A stretch of DNA of 64,000 bases, taken from the NCBI GenBank assembly GCA_964438735.1, contig CAYTLW010000003.1:1-64000 (forward strand). Reading direction: 5' to 3'. This DNA comes from CAYTLW01 sp964438735 (lineage in GTDB: Bacteria > Myxococcota_A > UBA9042). The notes beneath the pieces were generated by a model. That model saw nothing but the letters and a program-made list of their open reading frames with translations. It did no database searches and had not been told where the DNA came from. This document shows positions 45,201-54,007 of the stretch, one piece after another. The translations under genes were made by a program, and so were the position numbers. The number at the start of each line of letters is the position of its first letter. The stretch's first letter is position 1.

Positions 45201-46094
45201 TCAACTCTCGACGCGATTGCGCCCGTTGTGCTTGGCTTCGTAGAGCTTCTCGTCTGCGGCCAGCACCAGGGCCTCAGGACGCGACATGCCCTCGCCCAAC
45301 ATGGCCACGCCGCTGCTGACGGTCACGTCGATCCGATTGCCTTCGAACTCGAAGGTATGCTCCTGCACGAGCTTGCGGAAGCGCTCGGCGAATGCGATGG
45401 CGCCCTCAAGCTCCTCTTCGGGCAGTACGGCGCAGAATTCCTCGCCACCGTAGCGGGCGAACATCTCTTCGTGGCGGGCCGTAGCTTTGGCCAGACGGGC
45501 CACTTCGCGAAGCACATAGTCGCCCATGAGGTGGCCGAAATCGTCGTTGATGCGCTTGAATCGATCCAGATCGCACATCACCACGGCCAACGGGCGCTTG
45601 TGGCGCAACGCCCTGGCAAACTCCTTGTCCAGGAAGTCGGTCAGCGCGCGCTTATTGGGCAGTTGGGTGAGCCCATCCTCGATGGTGAGGCGATAGATCT
45701 CCTCGTGATAGGCCACTTCGATGTTGTCACCGGAGAGGTACTTGAAGATGGCCTCTCCGACCTGGACGTAGTCGCCGCTGCGGAGCACGGCTTCACCCTG
45801 CACGAGCACCTCGTTGAGGTAGGTGCCATTGGTGGAGAAGTTGTCGACCACGCGGTGGCCGCCGTCGCCGGGTTCCAGCCTGGCGTGACGACGCGACACG
45901 CTGTCGCTCTCCAGGACCACGTCGCTGGCTGGATCGCGCCCGATGGTGATGGCGCGCCCGCCCAACTCCAGCCGCCGGCCAAGGTCTGGGCCGCGCAGCT
46001 GCACCAGGCAGGCATTGCGCGACACACTCCGAGCCGCGATCTCGCGTACGGAGGTGATCCGAGTCTCAGCGTCGAGATGTTCGTTGCCGCTCAT
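45201..46094 (-). CDS. FHA-GGDEF protein, probable diguanylate cyclase
   Basis: A 297-residue cytosolic fusion. Residues about 28-115 are an FHA domain (ITIGRDPASD, DSVSRRHARLE, DNFSTNGTYLN), which reads phosphothreonine. Residues about 135-297 are a GGDEF domain with DGLTQLPNKRAL, CDLDRFKRINDDFGH and the active site RYGGEEF, so cyclic di-GMP synthesis is expected. The inhibitory site position reads RHEE and not RXXD, so product feedback may be weak. A Ser/Thr kinase could control it; one is encoded at 30594-32597. Seven bases separate it from the next gene. Confidence 0.93.
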   Translation of the reverse strand: MSGNEHLDAETRITSVREIAARSVSRNACLVQLRGPDLGRRLELGGRAITIGRDPASDVVLESDSVSRRHARLEPGDGGHRVVDNFSTNGTYLNEVLVQGEAVLRSGDYVQVGEAIFKYLSGDNIEVAYHEEIYRLTIEDGLTQLPNKRALTDFLDKEFARALRHKRPLAVVMCDLDRFKRINDDFGHLMGDYVLREVARLAKATARHEEMFARYGGEEFCAVLPEEELEGAIAFAERFRKLVQEHTFEFEGNRIDVTVSSGVAMLGEGMSRPEALVLAADEKLYEAKHNGRNRVES

Positions 46095-46210
46095 GTATTC
46101 CGAATGCGAGCCCGCAAGTGCGCGCGGGTGGCGCGATGGTAACGAGGCGGACGGTCCAGATCAATGCCGATGCGCGACGCGGCGTGCTCTCCTGCACCAC
46201 CTCGCACCAT

Positions 46211-47308
46211 TCAGTGGGTGTACTCCCGGCAGAATCGCACCAACACATCAACGTAAGAACGCACTTCGGGACACTGGATGTCACCATCGTCCAACAACCG
46301 GCGTGCCAGGCCGTCGTCGAAGCGCTGATCGGTGTCGAACCACTCGACAAAAGTGCGCTCCTGTCGGGCCAGATCTCTAACTCCCGGCAGACCGAGCGCC
46401 ATCCTGGCCAGGCCGCCGGGCAGCGCCACATGAGGTCGGGGCCGGCCGGCCGCGTCGGCGACGGCATCGAAGAAGCCGCGCGCGGTCAAGGGATGGCCGT
46501 CGACCAGGTGGCAGGTGCGACCGACTGCATCGGGATGACGGGCCAGCAGGCGTGCAGCCCGCACCACGTAGTCCGCAGGCACCACATTAAGCGGATAACG
46601 GCCCTTGGCCGGCAGCGCCACCGAGGAGTTTTCTGGTGCGTGCAGGATGCGGTTGATCAACAGGTAGGGGCCGTCGAAACGATCCACCTCACCGGTGTCG
46701 CTATCGCCAACCACGATCGCTGGTCGCACGATGGTGATCGGTAGCCGTGCCATGGCCGTGCGCGCGAGCACCTCGGCTTCAGCCTTGCTGCGCTCGAACT
46801 CGTTGCGGAAGCGCTGGCCGGCCATGAGCTCGTGCTCATAGATGGTGCCCGAGCGGTTGCCGGCCACAAACGCGGTCGACCAGTGGCAGATGCGCTTGAG
46901 GCTGCGCATGCCGAGGCTGAATTCCAGCAACTCACGCAAGCCCTCGACGTTCACCAGTCGCATCTTGCGCGTCTGAGCGCCGAGGTAGTGGAGCGCAGCG
47001 ATGTGGTGGATCTCGTCGAGGTCGGCGTGCAGCTCGCGCACCTGCGCCCCAGACAGGCCCAAATCCACATCGAGGATGTCCCCTTCGAGCACCTCGGCTC
47101 GTCCGCCGCTCTCCTTGCCCAGGCGCGAGTTTACGTCGCTGGCAAATGCGTTGGCGCGCTCGAGGAATTTACCCCGCGCCAGCAGCCAGACCTGATCGCC
47201 GCCAGCGACCAGCTCACCGACCAGGCGGCGCGCCACGTAGATGGGAAACCCGGTCACAAGGACCGAACGCGGCTCCTGCGCCTGCCCCTCAAGCCCGGCT
47301 GCGCCCAT
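46211..47308 (-). CDS. Extended SDR-family protein (NAD-epimerase/acyl-reductase type)
   Basis: A 365-residue Rossmann-fold protein. VLVTG at 16-20, EGDILDVDLGLSG, IHHIAALHY, NVEGLRELLEFS, HWSTAFVAGNRSG and ITIVRPAIVVGDSDTG follow the extended SDR layout closest to thioester/fatty-acyl reductases. Two key sites are altered: the nucleotide loop is TGFPIYVARRL without the second glycine pair, and YXXXK reads FERSK. The start is ATG 47308 (GGGAGG upstream), inside the last 20 bases of coaE. Redox activity is uncertain. Confidence 0.85.
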   Translation of the reverse strand: MGAAGLEGQAQEPRSVLVTGFPIYVARRLVGELVAGGDQVWLLARGKFLERANAFASDVNSRLGKESGGRAEVLEGDILDVDLGLSGAQVRELHADLDEIHHIAALHYLGAQTRKMRLVNVEGLRELLEFSLGMRSLKRICHWSTAFVAGNRSGTIYEHELMAGQRFRNEFERSKAEAEVLARTAMARLPITIVRPAIVVGDSDTGEVDRFDGPYLLINRILHAPENSSVALPAKGRYPLNVVPADYVVRAARLLARHPDAVGRTCHLVDGHPLTARGFFDAVADAAGRPRPHVALPGGLARMALGLPGVRDLARQERTFVEWFDTDQRFDDGLARRLLDDGDIQCPEVRSYVDVLVRFCREYTH

Positions 47309-47918
47309 CGCCTCCCTCCAGGCGGCCCCAGAGCGTGGCCACCGCACGCTCAAGCTCGGCGAGGTCCCCGTCGTTGTCAATCACGTGGTCGGCGACGGCG
47401 ACCCGCTGCCGATCGGAGATCTGAGCCGCCATTCGGGCTCTCACCGAAGCCGCGGAGAGTCCGTCTCGGGCGGCGATGCGAACGATCCGCCGTTCCTCGT
47501 CGGCCCGCACCGCGATCACCTGATCGCATCGCCGGTGCAGGTCCAACTCCACCAGGAGCGCCGCGTCGATCAAGGCCACCGGAATCCGACCGGCCGCGGC
47601 CGACAACAGCCTCGACTCGATGACGGCCACGATCGCGGGATGCATCAGCGCGTTGAGGGCGGCGAGCGCGGTCTCGTCGGCAAAGACCAGCGCGCCCAGC
47701 TCCTTCCTGCGCAGCGCGCCATGTTCGTCGATGAAGCGGTCGCCGAATCGTTGCCCGATCGCGGCCAGTGCCCGGCTGCCCGGCCGGACCAGTTCGCGGG
47801 CGATCTGGTCGGCGTCGATGACCTCGGCGCCGTGCACGCCCAGCAGGCGCGCGACCGTGGACTTGCCGCTGCCAATGCCGCCGGTCAGACCGACCACGAG
47901 GGTCCCGTCGTCTGGCAT
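47289..47918 (-). CDS. coaE: Dephospho-CoA kinase
   Basis: A 209-residue kinase for the last step of coenzyme A synthesis. P-loop GLTGGIGSGKST, DADQIARELV, LNALMHPAI, DAALLVELDLHRRCD and the LID region RIAARDGLSAASVRARMAAQ are all present and intact. It lies 13 bases after the second trans-envelope protein gene and overlaps the SDR gene by 20 bases, indicating a shared transcript. Confidence 0.95.
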   Translation of the reverse strand: MPDDGTLVVGLTGGIGSGKSTVARLLGVHGAEVIDADQIARELVRPGSRALAAIGQRFGDRFIDEHGALRRKELGALVFADETALAALNALMHPAIVAVIESRLLSAAAGRIPVALIDAALLVELDLHRRCDQVIAVRADEERRIVRIAARDGLSAASVRARMAAQISDRQRVAVADHVIDNDGDLAELERAVATLWGRLEGGDGRSRA

Positions 47919-47931
47919 GACGCGACTTCGC

Positions 47932-49680
47932 TCAGCTCTTGGTGAACACGTACGACTGGCTGAAGCTCTGCGGCGAAGGCAGCAACGGCAGGCCGCGAAT
48001 ACGCGAGAACTTGCCCTTGATGCAGCTCGCGAACGTGCCGCTTGCGCCCAGGACCGAGACGGACGTGATGGTGCCGGCCGTGCCGACGGTGAAGCGAACC
48101 TTGACCTTGCCGGTCAGACCCGGGTTCTGCCGCAACGCGGCCTCGTAGCAGCGCCGGACCGCTGAGTTCTTGCGCGCGATGACCCGCGCGACGCCGGACT
48201 TGCCCGCGCCGCTGCCGCTCAGGGAACCGGCGGAGAGGCTGATGGAGACCTTCTTCTCGGTCTTGTCCTTGCTCACCTTGGTCTTGAGCTGGTCGCGCTC
48301 GCCGAAACCTTTGCGTCGGCCGGTGTGGACCTTCTCCACGGTGCCGCCGCCGCCATCTCCCTTGATGTCCAGCCCCTTCATCGGCGCGTCGCCGTCGCCG
48401 TCACCGCCACCAAACGTCTTGGCGACCACGACGCCTTCGCCTTCACCGCCCTCGGCGAACAACTTGGTGCTCGCCCCCTGGCCCATGAATGCGCCAGCGA
48501 TGGTGTTCTTGGCGATGGCCTTGCGCGCCTGCCGCTTGCGCTCTTCGGGATCGACGGTCTTGCCGAGGGACTCCGGCTTCTTCTTCTCGGGCTTCTTCTT
48601 CTCGACTTCCTTCTCGAGTTCCTTCGCCTCTTCCTCTTTGGCCTTCTCGCTCTTGATGTCTACCTTCGGCTCGGGGTCTTCCTTCTCCTCGACCAGCACC
48701 TCGTAGGTGCCCAGGGCCTGGTATTCCTCGAGGAATTGCCGCTTGAGATAGCGACCGGTGGTCTGCTGGAAGATGATCGCCTGAGCGACAACGGAGCCAA
48801 TCAGGACCAGGGACACGATGAAAGATACGCTCCATACCGGATCGTTCATCATCGGGTTGATCATCTGGCCGATCAGCGACTTGCGCGGCATCACAGGCAC
48901 GGTCATGGTGCGCCGTACAACCTGGAAGAGCAGCGTATAGGGGCCCAGCGAAGCGCGGCCGCGGGACTTCAAGCCGACCACGAGCTCGAGGCCGTCGCCC
49001 TTGCGACGCGCTACGCCCTGACGGATGGCTTCCGCCTCGTCCATGGGCGTCGAGCCACTGGCCAGGCGCAGGGCCGACCCCTTGGGCAGCTCCACGGTCA
49101 CCTTGCCATCGTGGCCGACCTTGAACGAAGCCGACGGCCCCTTGTAGTCGTCATCATCCAGCACGATCGTGTCGCGCCTTTCCGAACCGACGCGGATGAC
49201 CTGGCCGGCCTGGAAGATCTTGTCCGAGAGCAGGCGCGACTCGTGCACCAGGCCGATGCGCAACACGGTCTCTTCGTGCGTTTTGGTGGGCACCGAGTCG
49301 CTGCGCACGAACTGGAACATCAAGATGATGTCGCCGATCGCGATCGAGCCGCCCGTGAAGGCCTCGATGGGCAGCAGGCGCCGTTCCTTGACCTTTACGA
49401 CCTGCTTCTCGTCGATACCTTGCGAGCCGGCGGGACCACCGCGCAGGTTGACGTGCACGTTGGGCAGATCGGGCAGGATGAGATGGTACGTATCCCGATA
49501 GAGCGTGGCCACCTGGCGGGTCTCAGGGAACTCGGGATGGTCCTTCGGATTGATGTGCACCGTGCAATCGATGCGAGTACCGACGGTCACCTCAACGCGA
49601 CGATCCAGAACCCGCTCCGCCAGCACCTGGCCGCGAAATACCACGCCCACTCGTAGTACTCGGTTGGTATCCAGGGCCAT
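47932..49680 (-). CDS. GltG/AgmX-like envelope-spanning protein, copy A
   Basis: About 582 residues from ATG 49680. Two related FHA-like beta domains form the cytoplasmic part (residues 7-126 and 139-256; each begins LR(V/I)G.V and ends FQ(F/V)VR). One membrane helix spans 282-304. A coiled, Lys/Glu-rich periplasmic rod follows, then the conserved GKTVDPEERKR segment, a Gly/Asp-rich stretch and a TonB/AgmX-PglI C-terminal domain (SAVRRCYEAALR, GKVKVRFTVGTAGTI). The layout matches GltG of the Myxococcus gliding machinery. A tandem paralogue lies just upstream. No other glt or agl gene is in the window. Confidence 0.85.
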   Translation of the reverse strand: MALDTNRVLRVGVVFRGQVLAERVLDRRVEVTVGTRIDCTVHINPKDHPEFPETRQVATLYRDTYHLILPDLPNVHVNLRGGPAGSQGIDEKQVVKVKERRLLPIEAFTGGSIAIGDIILMFQFVRSDSVPTKTHEETVLRIGLVHESRLLSDKIFQAGQVIRVGSERRDTIVLDDDDYKGPSASFKVGHDGKVTVELPKGSALRLASGSTPMDEAEAIRQGVARRKGDGLELVVGLKSRGRASLGPYTLLFQVVRRTMTVPVMPRKSLIGQMINPMMNDPVWSVSFIVSLVLIGSVVAQAIIFQQTTGRYLKRQFLEEYQALGTYEVLVEEKEDPEPKVDIKSEKAKEEEAKELEKEVEKKKPEKKKPESLGKTVDPEERKRQARKAIAKNTIAGAFMGQGASTKLFAEGGEGEGVVVAKTFGGGDGDGDAPMKGLDIKGDGGGGTVEKVHTGRRKGFGERDQLKTKVSKDKTEKKVSISLSAGSLSGSGAGKSGVARVIARKNSAVRRCYEAALRQNPGLTGKVKVRFTVGTAGTITSVSVLGASGTFASCIKGKFSRIRGLPLLPSPQSFSQSYVFTKS

Positions 49681-50042
49681 GCCGGGGGGTTCTCCTGCGC
49701 GCGCCAAGTTGGAGGGCGGTTGGGTTCAGAAAGTCGTAGTCTTGTGGAAAGTCGTTGTCTTCTGAGTCTTTTCCCGCGCCTCCGAGAGGTGGTGGATGCT
49801 AGCTACGGCACCATGGGGTGTCAATCCGACGGCCCGGGGGCCCCGCCAGCCCCCAAAGTAGCGCATATTCGACCGGGGATCGAAACTCTGGGCCCCCTGC
49901 CCTACATACTTTCTCATGAGAGACCGTCTTCGTCACGCACCCGGAGGCCTTTGGTTCTAACCCGCGAGCGGCCGCCAATATGCCGCCAACCACAGCCGCA
50001 GGATGCCCCTTGACACGGGGCATTCGCCGCGTCCGATGAACG
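49681..50042. other. Intergenic region between the two envelope-spanning paralogues
   Basis: A 362-base non-coding stretch. It holds a 15-bp imperfect direct repeat near the copy A start and, 20 bases after the copy B stop, a hairpin with 7-bp arms (ATGCCCC 50003-50009 and GGGGCAT 50017-50023) lacking a U-tract. Copy A may therefore have its own promoter. No open frame in it looks protein-like. Confidence 0.6.
49729..49761. repeat. 15-bp direct repeat upstream of copy A, candidate operator
   Basis: GAAAGTCGTAGTCTT (49729-49743) and GAAAGTCGTTGTCTT (49747-49761) differ at one base and are spaced 18 bases start to start, 50-80 bases before the ATG at 49680. The spacing would suit a dimeric regulator or overlapping promoter elements. 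Confidence 0.45.
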
Positions 50043-51794
50043 CTAGCTCTTGGTGAATACGTAGGACTGGCTGAAGCTCTGCGGCGACGGCAGCAATGGC
50101 AGGCCGCGGATTCGCGAGAACTTGCCCTTGATGCAGGAGGAGAAGGCACCGCTCGCGCCCAGCACAGAGACCGAAGTGATGGTTCCCGCCGTACCGACCG
50201 TGAAGCGAACCTTGACCTTGCCGCTGAGGCCCGGATCGTTGCGCAGGGCCGCCTCGTAGCAGCGCCGCACGGCGGAGTTCTTGCGCGCGATGACGCGGGC
50301 CACGCCAGACTTGCCGGCGCCACTGCCGCCCAGACTGCCGGCAGACAACTTCACCGCGATCTTCTTTTCCTTCTTTTTCGGCTTGACCGCCGTGAGGCTC
50401 TTCTTGCGCTTGCCGAAACCCTTGCGCTTGCCGCCCTTGATCTTCTCGATCGTGCCGCCGCCGCCGCCGCCCTTGAGCTTCAGCGCGCCGCCAGGGCCCT
50501 TGTCGCCATCGCCGGCCTCGCCACCGAAGGTCTTGGCCTGGACGTCGCCGCCCTCGCCGTCGTCGCCATCAGCGAACATCTTCGTCGCCGCGCCGCCGGC
50601 GTTCATGAACGCACCGGCGATGGTCTTCTTGGAGACCACCTCGCGGGCGTGTCGCTTGCGCTCCTCTGGATCCACCGTTTTGCCGGTGGACTCAGGCTTC
50701 TCCTTCTTGACGGGCTCGGCCTTGGCGGGCGCTTCCTCTTTCTCGGGCTCCTCGGCCTTGATCGGCTGCACGTCCTCTGGCTCTGGCTCCGGCTCAGGTT
50801 CCGGCTCCTTGACCTCTTCCTTCTCTTCGACCAGCACCTCGTAGATCTGGCTGATGTGCTTCTCTTCCTCAGCCTTCTTCAGGTACTGCCCGGTGTGACT
50901 CTGGAAGAGCAGCGCCTGCACCACCACGCCGCCGCCGAGCAGGAAGGCCACGCCGAAGCAGGCCGTCCAGACCACGTCGCCAAGGAACATGCCGATGATG
51001 CGCTGCATCAACGTCTTCCGCTCCATCGCGGGCACGACAACGCGTTGCCGCACGACCTGGAAGAGGATGGTGTAGGGCCCCATGATGGCGCGACCACGGG
51101 TTCCCAGGGCCAGGTGACAGGCGGTGGTATTGCCCTCGGTCTTGGCATGCCCGGCCTGGAGCAGCTCCTTGAGGTCGCGTGGGCGATCCTCCTTCTTGAC
51201 CGCGGCGCGGATGTTCATGTCGGACGGCGACTTCATGGTCACCGACCCGTCCTTGTTGTTGACGAATTGGAGCGTGGGCCCCTTGTAGTCCTCCTGATCG
51301 AGGACGACGGTATCTTCCTTCTGGCCGCCGATGGAGACCGCTTTCTGGTTGGGGAAGATGCGATCCGAGATCAGACGCTCGTTGTAGACCAGACCAATTC
51401 GCAGCACGGTGCGCTCATGAACCGCCGTCGGCGTGGAGTAGCCGCGCACGAACTGGAACATGACCGACAGATCGCCCACGACCACCGAGCCGCCGGCGAC
51501 CTCGTCGACCGGGATGCAGCGTCGGCCGCGGATGGTCTCGACCTTGTCGGCCTGTGCGGCGCCGCGCAGGTTGATGCGCGCGTTCGGATCGCTGGGGACG
51601 ACGAGGTAATAGACATTCTTTTCGCAGAAAAGGATGTCTACATGCTCTGGAAAATCCGGATGCTCCCGCGGTGAAAACTGCAGTGTCGAGTCCGCTCGCT
51701 GCCCCACGGAGACGTCAATTCGGCGGTCGAGAATCTCTTCGCGGACGATGCTGCCGCGGTAGACGATACCCAGACGTACGTTTCGAATGCTCAT
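50043..51794 (-). CDS. GltG/AgmX-like envelope-spanning protein, copy B
   Basis: A 583-residue paralogue of copy A with the same order: two FHA-like domains (LGIVYRGSIV..IMFQFVR type and LRIGLVYNERLISDRIF..ILFQVVR), one membrane helix (VVWTACFGVAFLLGG), a Glu/Pro-rich rod, GKTVDPEERKR, a Gly-rich stretch and a TonB-type C-terminal domain. The last 88 residues differ from copy A at about five positions, whereas the cytoplasmic parts are far more diverged. It is the first gene of the long minus-strand run and has a good upstream promoter candidate. Confidence 0.85.
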   Translation of the reverse strand: MSIRNVRLGIVYRGSIVREEILDRRIDVSVGQRADSTLQFSPREHPDFPEHVDILFCEKNVYYLVVPSDPNARINLRGAAQADKVETIRGRRCIPVDEVAGGSVVVGDLSVMFQFVRGYSTPTAVHERTVLRIGLVYNERLISDRIFPNQKAVSIGGQKEDTVVLDQEDYKGPTLQFVNNKDGSVTMKSPSDMNIRAAVKKEDRPRDLKELLQAGHAKTEGNTTACHLALGTRGRAIMGPYTILFQVVRQRVVVPAMERKTLMQRIIGMFLGDVVWTACFGVAFLLGGGVVVQALLFQSHTGQYLKKAEEEKHISQIYEVLVEEKEEVKEPEPEPEPEPEDVQPIKAEEPEKEEAPAKAEPVKKEKPESTGKTVDPEERKRHAREVVSKKTIAGAFMNAGGAATKMFADGDDGEGGDVQAKTFGGEAGDGDKGPGGALKLKGGGGGGTIEKIKGGKRKGFGKRKKSLTAVKPKKKEKKIAVKLSAGSLGGSGAGKSGVARVIARKNSAVRRCYEAALRNDPGLSGKVKVRFTVGTAGTITSVSVLGASGAFSSCIKGKFSRIRGLPLLPSPQSFSQSYVFTKS

Positions 51795-51936
51795 GCTCTT
51801 CCCTCGAGATGGCTCTCGACGTGGCGCCCACCTTCTCGAATTTGCCCAGATCGCTCGCTACTTGCCTGCTTCGCGATCACCTTCGATCAGGCGGCTCCTC
51901 GGCATCCAGTCGTCGACAGGATGGTTCCGGGGCGAG

Positions 51937-51964
51937 GTTATGCGAGATGAGAACGGGGTGTCAA
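51937..51964 (-). promoter_or_regulatory. Candidate promoter for the envelope-spanning gene run
   Basis: On the minus strand a perfect TTGACA (51959-51964) is followed after 16 bases by CATAAC (51937-51942, four of six). The predicted leader to ATG 51794 is about 135 bases. Confidence 0.45.
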
Positions 51965-52111
51965 TCGGCTGAGGGCACAACTTCGCGACCCGTAAGAGGG
52001 TCGCAGTCTCTCGATCGCAGGGGCCGGCGTCCGAGTTTATCCGCAGGTCCGGCCCAACGCCGACATGGGCCCGCATTCCGCGACCGATCGGCGAGCGGTT
52101 TGCCGGCTGTC

Positions 52112-52140
52112 TTGTGACCCTCCGCCACGGCGAGTAGACT
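52112..52140 (+). promoter_or_regulatory. Candidate promoter for the caspase-like lipoprotein gene
   Basis: TTGTGA (52112-52117), 17-base spacer, TAGACT (52135-52140); each box matches four of six consensus positions. The predicted leader to ATG 52205 is about 57 bases. Confidence 0.4.
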
Positions 52141-52204
52141 CCGCCGCTGCCGCCAATCCGGTCAGGCGGATGGACGGCTGGCACCGATGAGCAGGGGAAG
52201 GGCG

Positions 52205-53956
52205 ATGTCCGCACGCAAAGGAGCGCGATTTGGCGCCGCCATCGCCTGGGCGTTGTCGCTGATGTGCCTGGCTTGTGGCGGTGAGACCACCTCGGGTGAG
52301 GCCAAAACCGACGGTGCAAAGGCCGACGCGGGCGCGCCCGACGTGGTCGAAATGGCTGCGTTACGAACGGTTCAACAGGCGCTGGATCCGACCGCCTGGG
52401 CCAAGGAATTGTCGACCCACTCCGCACTCGATGCCCTGGCCAAGGACATGGTCGCGCCACTGCAGGCCGCGGGTGTGATCGAGGATGATGACGGCGGCCG
52501 CCTGGTCTGGGGCGAGTACGCCAGCTCCGCAACCGCTGCCCGCGATCAGGTCAACGTGCTCTTCCGCGTCTGCGCCGGCGCCGCAAAAGGCGGTGGCTGC
52601 GTGGTCGGCCGGGCGACCCACGATGCCGCAGGCGCGATCCTGAAGGACTCGGGCGGCGCGGTGCTCGATCACGTCGATATCGGGCGCGCAGTGCTCGAAA
52701 AGGAGGCGATCAAGGGTCAGAGCGACGGCCATCCGACGACGCTCAGCGGCGCGCTCAAACAGACGGGCCTGCTCGATCCCGCCGAGACAGCGGCGAGATT
52801 CGCCAAGGTGACCTGGGGCAAGCGCCGCCTCGTCATCGTCAACGCCTATGGCCCGCAAGTTGGCCTGGTCGCTGCAAAGACACGCGCTGCGGCGGCGGAC
52901 AGTGGCCGTTTCGACACGGTCCACGAGCTCTACTACGCCCGCCGCACAGACCTGGACCAGCTGCTCGCCGCCATGACGCCGCTGGACAGCGTGGTCTGGT
53001 TGGCCGCCGGCGTCATTGAGACCTACAAGAGCGGCAAGCCGGCCAAGAGCGTCGGTATGACCGTCTCCAAGGGTGTATTTGGCGACGAATACTATCACCG
53101 GGACTACGTGGCCAAGGTCCTCGATCGTCCGCCGCTGGGCGGTCCGGGATTGATCATCCTGGCCGGGTCCAACTCGTTGTACTCGGACTCACCGGGGCAG
53201 TCCGGCGTCTTCGCCAGCTACCTGCGGGCGTTTCCCTACCGCCCCGTAGTCGGATTCGAGGGCAAGATGGAGCCCGGCGAGGCCGACGCAGCGGCAGCGG
53301 CGCTGCTCACAGGCCTGAGCGCAGGCGACGACCTCGACACGGCCATGGCCGCCGCCAGCAAGGTCTCCGCAGCCAAGGCGACGAGCCTGCTCGAGGAAGA
53401 CGCGCGCAAGAAATGGCACCTGCCTGTGGCCACGAGCAAGCTGTTCGCCAAAGCCCCCAAGCAGGGCAAGCTCAAGCTGCACATGTCGATCAACCCGCCG
53501 ATCTGCGTCGAACTGCCCAGCGCCGGCGACGCCTGCACTGCGGCCAGCTTCGACACGGCGGTCAAGGCCGGCAAAGAGGTCGATCCGGCCCAGTTGACGG
53601 CCAAGCACGCCACGTTCCGCTGCGACCCGACGTTTGATGGCGCGTTCTTCCAATGCAAGGACAAGAACGCCACGCTCGGCACGGACTTCGAGGTTCGAGG
53701 CGTCGTCCAGGGAACGGCCGTGGGCGCCCAGATCACGGTCTACGCCACCGGCAAGGCGGGCGATCGCGTGCAGGGCGTCGCGCTGATCGGGGTTGGCACG
53801 ATCAAGGTCGAGGATGTGGGCGGTGGCACGATCACGCTGCTCTTCGACGGGCCGGCGCTGGCCAGTACATTCTCAGACGATAAAGGCCGCTGCTGCATCG
53901 CCAAGAAGCCCGCGCTGAGCTCGAATACCTCCGAGCCGAGCAGCTTGACCTTCTGA
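52205..53956 (+). CDS. Lipoprotein with degenerate caspase-like (CHAT-type) pattern
   Basis: About 583 residues from ATG 52205 (GGGGAAGGG upstream; ATG 52187 is possible). Signal with lipidation site LAC, then a small Ala/Asp linker. Residues near 210-380 follow the caspase/CHAT order: a first strand RRLVIVNAYG, then DSVVWLAAGV where the fold normally has a GHG, then GLIILAGSNSLYSD where it has the catalytic Cys, then RPVVGFEG..AAALLTGLSAGDDLDTAMAAA. Both catalytic residues appear absent. The C-terminal 150 residues carry six cysteines and beta strands. Fold assignment is an inference. Confidence 0.68.
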   Translation: MSARKGARFGAAIAWALSLMCLACGGETTSGEAKTDGAKADAGAPDVVEMAALRTVQQALDPTAWAKELSTHSALDALAKDMVAPLQAAGVIEDDDGGRLVWGEYASSATAARDQVNVLFRVCAGAAKGGGCVVGRATHDAAGAILKDSGGAVLDHVDIGRAVLEKEAIKGQSDGHPTTLSGALKQTGLLDPAETAARFAKVTWGKRRLVIVNAYGPQVGLVAAKTRAAAADSGRFDTVHELYYARRTDLDQLLAAMTPLDSVVWLAAGVIETYKSGKPAKSVGMTVSKGVFGDEYYHRDYVAKVLDRPPLGGPGLIILAGSNSLYSDSPGQSGVFASYLRAFPYRPVVGFEGKMEPGEADAAAAALLTGLSAGDDLDTAMAAASKVSAAKATSLLEEDARKKWHLPVATSKLFAKAPKQGKLKLHMSINPPICVELPSAGDACTAASFDTAVKAGKEVDPAQLTAKHATFRCDPTFDGAFFQCKDKNATLGTDFEVRGVVQGTAVGAQITVYATGKAGDRVQGVALIGVGTIKVEDVGGGTITLLFDGPALASTFSDDKGRCCIAKKPALSSNTSEPSSLTF

Positions 53957-54007
53957 GCTGGAAGACGCAGATCTCACCGCCGGCATCGCCGGCCCTGGAG
54001 GACTCCC

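Larger units (their letters stand above)
51795..52204. other. Divergent intergenic region
   Basis: A 410-base spacer between copy B (minus) and the lipoprotein gene (plus). It contains promoter candidates facing both ways and, between them, a hairpin with perfect 7-bp arms (GCGACCC 51985-51991 and GGGTCGC 51998-52004, six-base loop). Open frames here are shadows. Confidence 0.6.

Noticed and set aside
50003..50023. Hairpin after copy B as an intrinsic terminator
   Set aside because: The 7-bp stem is not followed by a T-tract on the minus strand; it was noted only in the intergenic entry.
53957..54007. Possible FMN riboswitch before ribH
   Set aside because: The leader is about 50 bases, too short for the element, and no conserved FMN-aptamer sequence is visible.
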